Of a DNA stretch of 64,000 nucleotides, positions 58,492-64,000 are shown one piece after another. The DNA comes from Timaviella obliquedivisa GSE-PSE-MK23-08B. GTDB taxonomy: Bacteria; Cyanobacteriota; Cyanobacteriia; Elainellales; Elainellaceae. The notes beneath the pieces were generated by a model. The model ran no database searches. It was given only the letters and a program-made list of their open reading frames with translations, and was not told the DNA's origin. The DNA lies in the NCBI GenBank assembly GCA_019358855.1, contig JAHHII010000006.1, forward strand, positions 204,111 to 268,110. The letters are read 5' to 3'. The position numbers were made by a program, and so were the translations under genes. Position 1 is the stretch's first letter; every line of letters begins with the position of its first letter.

Positions 58492-58968
58492 ATGACAGCG
58501 ACATTGACCCAAAAAGCAGCTTTAGTTGCAGCCCTCAACCGTGAACAAGCCAACACGCTTGTGGCATATCTCAATTACAAAAAATATCACTGGTTTACGT
58601 TTGGTCCTTTGTTCCGCGATGTTCATTTGCTGTTTGATGAACAAGCCACTGAAGTGTTTGCCATGCTGGATGAATTGGCTGAACGCAGCCTCATGATTGA
58701 CGGCACTCCTGTGGGCGACCCCGCAGATTATTTGACTACGGCTACGGTCACCGCTTCGGTGGGACAACTTTCGCTAAAAGACATGATTGCTGAAGCGATC
58801 GCCACTCACGATTTGATCATTGAGGAAATGCATCAAGACGCTGAGGCGGCTAACAAGGCAGGTGATATTGGAACAGCAGATCTGTACACCCGTTTAGTGC
58901 AAGTCCATCAAAAACACCGCTGGTTCCTGCGCGAGTTTTTGAAAAAGGGTGATGGTTTAGTCTCTTAA
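58492..58968 (+). CDS. Dps family ferritin-like DNA-binding protein
   Basis: 158 residues, four-helix bundle. Ferroxidase ligands match the Dps pattern with correct spacing: His33, His45, Asp60 and Glu64. Dps dodecamers oxidise iron with peroxide and protect DNA. The N-terminus is short, so DNA binding is uncertain. Stands alone before the accessory region. Confidence 0.93.
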   Translation: MTATLTQKAALVAALNREQANTLVAYLNYKKYHWFTFGPLFRDVHLLFDEQATEVFAMLDELAERSLMIDGTPVGDPADYLTTATVTASVGQLSLKDMIAEAIATHDLIIEEMHQDAEAANKAGDIGTADLYTRLVQVHQKHRWFLREFLKKGDGLVS

Positions 58969-59005
58969 TCCGCAGGTACGGCATTATTGAATGCAAGGAT
59001 CACCT

Positions 59006-59095
59006 CCCTTCAAAACCCCTTTCCTTTAGGAGAGGGGTTTGGGGAGAGGTTTCTAGAACCTAACCCCTAGCCCCTTCCCTAAGAGGGCAGGGGAA
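59006..59095. repeat. Intergenic palindromic repeat element
   Basis: Two adjacent hairpins: AACCCCT-TTCCTTTAGGAG-AGGGGTT (59014-59039) and CCCCTTCCCT/AGGGCAGGGG (59071-59093). G/C-rich arms of this kind are scattered through cyanobacterial intergenic regions. It marks the junction between dps and the restriction gene. Confidence 0.6.
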
Positions 59096-59113
59096 CATGA
59101 GGAAAGAAGAATT

Positions 59114-62100
59114 ATGACGGATGGGCAAAAACCGAACAAGCCGCTGTTTTCACGGCATTATCTGGAGCACCGGATTCAAGAGTGTCCAGAATGGCAGGTA
59201 GATGTAGCGGCTGGGTTTGAGGCTTTGGAAAAGCTCTATCTGTCTAAAAAGGATTTGTTACCGACGCTGAGTGAAGCGCACACTGAAGACGTTTTTATTA
59301 AGCCTGCGCTGGATATTTTAGGGTTTAGCCACATTCCGCAGGTGACGACGCGGGGCAAGGGCAGGGCAGAGCGACCGGACTATGCTTTGTTTACCAATGA
59401 GGGCGATCGCGATGAGGCTTATTCTCTTCAGAAGGATGAGTCGGCGTTTTATGCGCGGGTGAGGGCGATCGCGGAGGCAAAGTATTGGGAGCGTCCGCTG
59501 AGTAAGGTTTCGTCTAACGATCAGCGCGATATTTACAAGAATGAAAATCCATCGTTTCAGATTTCTAGCTATTTGACGGGAACGGGAGTCGATTGGGGGA
59601 TTCTGACGAATGGGCGCGAGTGGCGGCTGTATTATCGGCAGGCTTCTTCGACGGCGACGGAGTTTTATCCGGTTGATTTGGTGAAGTTGTTGGAGGCGGG
59701 CGATCGGGAGCAGTTTAAGTATTTTTGGTTGTTCTTTCGGCAAGAGGCATTGGTTAAGGATTCGCAGGGGCGCAATTTTTTGGAGCGGGTGCGGGAAGGT
59801 AGCACGACCTATGCAACTCAGGTGGGGAATGAACTGAAGGCTTTGGTGTTCGATCGCATTTTTCCGGGTTTGGCAGGAGGATTTGTGGTGGATGCGACGC
59901 GGCGCGGTGAACAGGTGACTTCGGAGCAGGTGTATGAATCCACGCTGTCTTTTTTATATAAGCTGTTGTTTTTGCTTTATGCTGAAGCCCGAAATTTGCT
60001 GCCGATCGATCGCGATTATCGGGATCATAGTTTGATTAAGATGACGCAGGAAGTGGCTTTGGGCATGGAGCGTCAGAAGAAATTGAGTCAGACTTCTACG
60101 GGGCTGTACGATCGCTTGCTGAGTTTGTTTCAAATTGTCGATCGCGGTGATGCGGGGTTGGAGGTGCCGCGCTATAACGGTGGGTTGTTTCACTTTGATT
60201 TTAGTCAGCCTAGCGATCGGGTTGAGTATCGGGCTAATTATTTTTTGTCTCGCTTTAAGCTGTCGGATGCGGTGCTGGCTCCGGTATTGGATCGGTTAGC
60301 CCGTTTTGAAGGACAGCCGATCGATTATGGCTTTTTGGGGGTGCGGCAACTGGGTTCTATTTATGAGGGGTTGTTGGAATATCGGGTGGCGATCGAGGAT
60401 GCGTCGGGCAATGTTCATCTTGAGAATGATAAGGGTGAACGCAAGGCGACTGGCTCGTATTATACGCCTGACTATATTGTGAAATACATTGTAAGTCACA
60501 CGCTGAAGCCGATTTTGGAACAGCGGCAAGCGCGGTTTGGTGAACTGATGGCGCAGATTATCCAACTGCATTCTGACCTGGAAGATAAACGGCTGGGGGT
60601 GCAAAGTCTGAACGGATTGCGGAAGGATTTGCAAGGGCTGGAACGTGAGGCGCAAAGCACTTTACTGGATATTAAGGTGTGTGATCCGGCGATGGGCAGC
60701 GGTCATTTTTTGGTGGAGGCGGTGGACTATTTGACGGATGAACTGATTCGGATTTTGACGCTGTATCCTGAGCAAAATCCGGTGATGGAAATGCTGGAGC
60801 AGACGCGCCAGAGCATTTTACAAAACCTGAAACAGCAGGGGATTACGATTAATCCCGATCGCCTGGAACCGACGCAGTTGTTGCAACGGGTGGTGATGAA
60901 GCGCTGTATTTATGGAGTGGATTTGAATTTGATGGCGGTGGAGTTGGCGAAGGTGAGTTTGTGGCTGCATTCGTTTACGATCGGCGCACCGTTGAGCTTT
61001 TTGGATCATCATTTGCGGTGTGGGAATTCGCTGATTGGGACGACGGCTAGGGAAGCGGAAGCGGCGATGAGTCAGGAGTCTGGCGGGCAGTTTAATTTGT
61101 TGTCGGGTCCTTTTGTGGGGTTGCTGACGGCGGCAGAAATTATGCGGGGCGTGAGTGTGTTGAGCGATGCGACGTTTGCTGAGGTGGAACAAAGCGAAAC
61201 TTTATTTCGATCGTTTGATGAAGCGGCTAAGCCTTATAAACGGTTGCTTGATATTTATGTTTCTAAGTTTTTTGGCTTGAAACGAGCGGAGCATTTTTTG
61301 CGAGTGTATGGCACGAATGCGATCGCGGCTGACTCTAAAACGATGAATGCAGCAGATGCCGCTGTTTATGACGATGCCCTAAAACTCAGTGACGAGAAAC
61401 ACTTTTTTCATTGGGATCTGGAGTTTCCAGAGGTATTTATTGATTTAGAAAATGCAAGTTGGAAAGAGCGTCCAGGCTTTGATGCGGTAGTGGGCAATCC
61501 GCCCTATGTCCGGCAAGAAGGATTGAGCGAATTCAAGCCCTTTTTTCAAGCTGTTTATGAAAGCTATAGCGGTGTTGCCGACCTCTACACTTATTTTTAT
61601 GAGAAGGGACTAAAAGTATTGCGGCGAGGTGGATTTTCGTCCTACATTGTGACAAATAAATGGCTGCGGGCGGGCTATGGGGAAGCGCTACGACGGTTCT
61701 TTGCTGCGAATAGCCAGTTTGAAGAAATTGTAGATTTTGGTCATGCTCCAATTTTTGCCGATGCCGATACATTTCCCTGCATTGTGGTGGTACGAAAACC
61801 AATAACACCCAATGTTTTGCCTTTACCAAACATACTGCCACCCACAGACCAAACGGTGCGGATATGTCCGGTTCCTCGTGAAGCTCTAGCGGGAATTGAC
61901 CTAGATGGCTATGTGAAATCAGAAGGCTACGATGTGCCCTGGTCAAGATTTAGCGAAGCCCCCTGGAGTTTAGAGCGTCCCGACGTTGGGGCATTGATGG
62001 AGAAGATTCAACAGAGGGGAGTCCCGTTAAAAGAATATGTTGGTTGCAATCCTTACTATGGAATTAAGACGGGTTTTAATGAGGCTTTTGTAATTAGTAA

Positions 62101-63052
62101 CGATTTATGTAAACGTTTAACTGAGATCGAGCCTAATTGCATTGGAATTATCAAGCCATTTTTACGAGGACAAGATATAAAAAGATGGAATTCTGAATGG
62201 CATGACTTGTGGATGATTGTTGCACATAAAGATCTTGATATTGACTCTTATCCGGCAGTCAAGAACCATTTGAAAAAGTATAAATCTGAATTAAAAGCAA
62301 GAGCAGGAATCCAGGAATGGTGGCAGTTACAAGCATCACCAGCATTTTTGCCCCTTTTTGAAGTACCCAAAATTATTTATCAGGAAATTCAATTTCATCC
62401 ATCTTATAGTTTTGATGATTCTGGATACTTAACAAATAACAAAGCATTCATACTACCTAAAAAAGATTTGTATGTGCTAGGAGTATTAAATTCTCCATTA
62501 ATTTGGTGGCATAATTGGCGCTTTTTGCCTCACATGAAAGATGAGGCTTTGACACCTAAAGGTGAACTCATGGAAATTTTCCCGATCGCCCCACCCACCG
62601 ACGAAATCCGTGAACAAACCGAACCCAAAGTTCAGCGCCTCATTGACCTCACCAAAACCAATCAGCAATCCTATCGTGATGTATTGGACTGGATGCAGTC
62701 ACGTTTTGGAATTGATAAACTAGGGCAAAAACTAGAGCGCTTTGCCACCCTCAGCGAAGCCGAATTTTTAACCGAACTGCGAAAGCGCATTCCTCAGAAA
62801 GGCAAAACGGGCGATCCTTTAGGCGTAGCTGGGCAAAAAGAAATGAAACAATTCTATGGTGACTATGCCCTACCCATGCAGACCCGCAACCGAGAAATTT
62901 TGCAGCTAGAACATCAGATTTCTGATCTAGTCAACCAAGCCTATGGACTCACCCCCGAAGACATCGATTTGATGTGGCGCACTGCCCCACCCCGAATGCC
63001 AATTCAAAGGAATTCTCAAAATGCAACTGATGCGATGCGATCGCTTGATTGA
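59114..63052 (+). CDS. Type IIG-like restriction-modification enzyme (Eco57I-type methylase)
   Basis: 1312 residues in one chain. The N-terminal PD-(D/E)XK nuclease shows RPDYALF (Asp89) and AEAKYW (Glu121, Lys123). A helical linker precedes the N6-adenine methylase: motif I DPAMGSGHF (from Asp524) and motif IV NPPYVRQE (from Asn795). The target-recognition part follows (about residues 965-1160), then a helical end. It cuts and methylates with one polypeptide, so no separate nuclease gene is needed. The recognition part is visibly more AT-rich than the rest. A GAGGAAAG ribosome site precedes the ATG. Confidence 0.88.
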   Translation: MTDGQKPNKPLFSRHYLEHRIQECPEWQVDVAAGFEALEKLYLSKKDLLPTLSEAHTEDVFIKPALDILGFSHIPQVTTRGKGRAERPDYALFTNEGDRDEAYSLQKDESAFYARVRAIAEAKYWERPLSKVSSNDQRDIYKNENPSFQISSYLTGTGVDWGILTNGREWRLYYRQASSTATEFYPVDLVKLLEAGDREQFKYFWLFFRQEALVKDSQGRNFLERVREGSTTYATQVGNELKALVFDRIFPGLAGGFVVDATRRGEQVTSEQVYESTLSFLYKLLFLLYAEARNLLPIDRDYRDHSLIKMTQEVALGMERQKKLSQTSTGLYDRLLSLFQIVDRGDAGLEVPRYNGGLFHFDFSQPSDRVEYRANYFLSRFKLSDAVLAPVLDRLARFEGQPIDYGFLGVRQLGSIYEGLLEYRVAIEDASGNVHLENDKGERKATGSYYTPDYIVKYIVSHTLKPILEQRQARFGELMAQIIQLHSDLEDKRLGVQSLNGLRKDLQGLEREAQSTLLDIKVCDPAMGSGHFLVEAVDYLTDELIRILTLYPEQNPVMEMLEQTRQSILQNLKQQGITINPDRLEPTQLLQRVVMKRCIYGVDLNLMAVELAKVSLWLHSFTIGAPLSFLDHHLRCGNSLIGTTAREAEAAMSQESGGQFNLLSGPFVGLLTAAEIMRGVSVLSDATFAEVEQSETLFRSFDEAAKPYKRLLDIYVSKFFGLKRAEHFLRVYGTNAIAADSKTMNAADAAVYDDALKLSDEKHFFHWDLEFPEVFIDLENASWKERPGFDAVVGNPPYVRQEGLSEFKPFFQAVYESYSGVADLYTYFYEKGLKVLRRGGFSSYIVTNKWLRAGYGEALRRFFAANSQFEEIVDFGHAPIFADADTFPCIVVVRKPITPNVLPLPNILPPTDQTVRICPVPREALAGIDLDGYVKSEGYDVPWSRFSEAPWSLERPDVGALMEKIQQRGVPLKEYVGCNPYYGIKTGFNEAFVISNDLCKRLTEIEPNCIGIIKPFLRGQDIKRWNSEWHDLWMIVAHKDLDIDSYPAVKNHLKKYKSELKARAGIQEWWQLQASPAFLPLFEVPKIIYQEIQFHPSYSFDDSGYLTNNKAFILPKKDLYVLGVLNSPLIWWHNWRFLPHMKDEALTPKGELMEIFPIAPPTDEIREQTEPKVQRLIDLTKTNQQSYRDVLDWMQSRFGIDKLGQKLERFATLSEAEFLTELRKRIPQKGKTGDPLGVAGQKEMKQFYGDYALPMQTRNREILQLEHQISDLVNQAYGLTPEDIDLMWRTAPPRMPIQRNSQNATDAMRSLD

Positions 63053-63122
63053 TGCGATCGTGTATCGATTGTATGGGTTGAGTGAGGAAGAGAGGGCGAT
63101 CGTGGAGGGACGCGACAAATAG
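63021..63122 (+). pseudogene. Fragment resembling a methylase C-terminal end
   Basis: A 33-codon frame, out of phase with the restriction gene and overlapping its last 32 bases, contains LIDAIVYRLYGLSEEERAIVEG. This resembles the closing motif of other DNA methylases. It may be a remnant of a replaced gene end. Confidence 0.35.
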
Positions 63123-63197
63123 CGAGAAAAAGAACATCAATATAAGTATTAACGTCAAAGAAAAATCATCTACAAACTCTTAATAAAGGAGAACAAC

Positions 63198-63428
63198 ATG
63201 GAAATTGCCAAATTAGTAAACGATGGAAACAATCAAGTCGTCATTTTGCCAAAGAAATTTCACTTGGAAGGCAGTGAAGTCTACATTAAGAAAGTAGGGG
63301 ATACAATCATTATTATTGCCAAAGATCATCCCTGGCAAACCCTATTTGATAGCCTCGAAAACTTCTCTGATGATTTCATGGAAGCCAGAGAACAACCTAA
63401 TCTTCAAGTCCGCGAGGATCTATTTTGA
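63198..63428 (+). CDS. vapB: VapB-type antitoxin (AbrB-like)
   Basis: 76 residues. The N-terminal swapped-hairpin AbrB-like domain (VNDGNNQVVILPKKFHLEGSEVYIKKVGD) would bind DNA; the C-terminal tail (TLFDSLENFSDDF onward) would wrap the toxin. A strong AAAGGAGA ribosome site precedes it. Its stop overlaps the vapC start by one base. Confidence 0.9.
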   Translation: MEIAKLVNDGNNQVVILPKKFHLEGSEVYIKKVGDTIIIIAKDHPWQTLFDSLENFSDDFMEAREQPNLQVREDLF

Positions 63429-63832
63429 TGCAGTTTTTACTTGATACAAATATCTGCATCTACATCATCAAACGGAAACCTCAGCAAGTCTTAAATCGAT
63501 TTCAAACGCTGAACATTTCTGATATAGGCGTTTCATCTATTACTGTGGCAGAGTTAGAGTACGGTGCTTATAAAAGCCAACGCATAGAGCAAAATCGAGT
63601 TGCACTGGGTCAATTCTTGACACCGCTTGAAGTTTTACCATTCGATGAGCAGTCAACCCAAATCTATGGAAACCTTCGTGCTGCTCTAGAGCATCAAGGT
63701 AACATTATTGGAGCAATGGATCTACTCATCGCGGCTCAAGCAAAATCGTTAGGATTGACACTGGTTACAAATAATACAAGTGAATTTTCGAGAATTCCCG
63801 ATCTAAATCTGCAAAACTGGGTAGAGCCATGA
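63428..63832 (+). CDS. vapC: VapC-type PIN-domain toxin RNase
   Basis: 134 residues, PIN fold. Acidic metal-binding residues are Asp6 (LLDTNI), Glu42 (VAELEYG) and Asp98 (GAMDLLIAAQA), with a late TNNTSEFSRI. VapC toxins cut tRNA or rRNA. The ATG at 63428 overlaps vapB by one base; a TTG one codon earlier is in frame. The gene looks intact. Confidence 0.92.
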   Translation: MQFLLDTNICIYIIKRKPQQVLNRFQTLNISDIGVSSITVAELEYGAYKSQRIEQNRVALGQFLTPLEVLPFDEQSTQIYGNLRAALEHQGNIIGAMDLLIAAQAKSLGLTLVTNNTSEFSRIPDLNLQNWVEP

Positions 63833-63933
63833 AGATTGAATACTTTCCTGAAACGGATACATTGGCGATCGAGCTAAGAGGATGTTTGAAAAGTTATGGC
63901 AAGTCAGATTTTACGCCAATCGCCTCACCATAA
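63829..63933 (+). pseudogene. DUF2283 gene truncated by an IS element
   Basis: The first 17 codons read MKIEYFPETDTLAIELR, the family N-terminus, with an ATGA overlap to the vapC stop. From 63878 the sequence is IS end, and the frame runs to a chance stop at 63931. The rest of the gene, if any survives, would be beyond the insertion and outside the window. Confidence 0.75.
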
Positions 63934-64000
63934 TCCGGATCATCGCCAGATAGATCAGAGTCTCTGAGGTCTGCGGAAGGTGTTCATAATCTTTGTTCAA
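63878..64000 (-). mobile_element. End of an IS5-like insertion sequence (partial)
   Basis: The element begins near GAGGATGTTTGAAAAGT at 63878, just after CTAA (63874-63877), which fits the YTAR-type target duplication of IS5-family elements. The transposase points leftward and ends 33 bases from this edge. The other end lies beyond the window. Confidence 0.7.
63911..64000 (-). CDS. Transposase, IS5-like, C-terminal end (partial)
   Basis: The last 29 codons are visible: LNKDYEHLPQTSETLIYLAMIRIMVRRLA then TAA. This end is characteristic of IS5-family DDE transposases common in cyanobacteria. The catalytic part is outside the window, so integrity cannot be judged. Confidence 0.75.
   Translation of the reverse strand: MNKDYEHLPQTSETLIYLAMIRIMVRRLA

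Noticed and set aside
59006..59095. Terminator of dps
   Set aside because: Strong hairpins are present but no T run follows; better described as a palindromic repeat element.
59318..61192. Several long minus-strand frames rich in His, Arg, Gln and Pro
   Set aside because: They lie antisense to the restriction gene and have the composition expected from its complement.

Overview
The window is chromosomal DNA from a cyanobacterium. The evidence is the very frequent HIP1-type octamer GCGATCGC, a photosystem II psbI gene, and several proteins of essentially cyanobacterial type: a CAAD/CURT1-like thylakoid protein, a DUF3769 LptD-like protein, a DUF7219 protein, a Mo-dependent nitrogenase C-terminal-domain protein, an Omp85 with a long Pro-rich linker, and a tig-clpP-clpX cluster. 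Species cannot be fixed from sequence alone. No rRNA, tRNA or CRISPR array was recognised.

Layout. 1-8.2 kb (minus strand): an Hsp70/actin-like ATPase with no usable start codon, joined out of frame across an A10 run to a long coiled-coil/acidic protein; then a CobE/CbiG-type cobalamin protein, a U32 protein and an RlmI-type rRNA methyltransferase. 8.3-9.3 kb: small accessory patch (hicAB, Uma2 nuclease). 9.5-14.7 kb: Tex with a 21-bp tandem repeat tail, a DUF815 ATPase, a TMEM14 protein and an orphan Mo-nitro_C protein. 15.2-23.5 kb: asd-dapA-rnj on the minus strand, divergent from tig-clpP-clpX. 23.6-29.5 kb: two convergent alpha/beta hydrolases and pstSCAB, with a tandem Pho box upstream of pstS and a strong hairpin after pstS. 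29.7-33.6 kb: DCC thiol-disulfide protein, psbI, LptD-like protein, ComF. 33.9-42.5 kb: infC, two glycosyltransferases, a membrane-anchored protein, and a 1053-residue DUF1574 protein. 42.5-43.3 kb: a gene-poor stretch holding what looks like a structured RNA with a textbook terminator. 43.3-51 kb: CAAD protein and the envelope cluster purC-bamA-lpxC-fabZ-lpxA-lpxB. 51-59 kb: DUF7219, CobW GTPase, GT4, amylo-alpha-1,6-glucosidase, pentapeptide-repeat protein, Dps. 59-64 kb: accessory region with a one-polypeptide restriction-modification enzyme, vapBC, and a DUF2283 gene interrupted by an IS5-like element that runs off the window.

Functional themes: outer-membrane biogenesis (LptD-like, BamA, lipid A enzymes), protein quality control (Tig, ClpXP), lysine/threonine precursors (asd, dapA), phosphate uptake (pst), and a mobile/defence edge at the right end. 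The most interesting points are the A10 slippage candidate at the left edge, the unassigned structured RNA near 43 kb, the compositional break in the target-recognition part of the restriction enzyme, and the IS-broken toxin-antitoxin operon.
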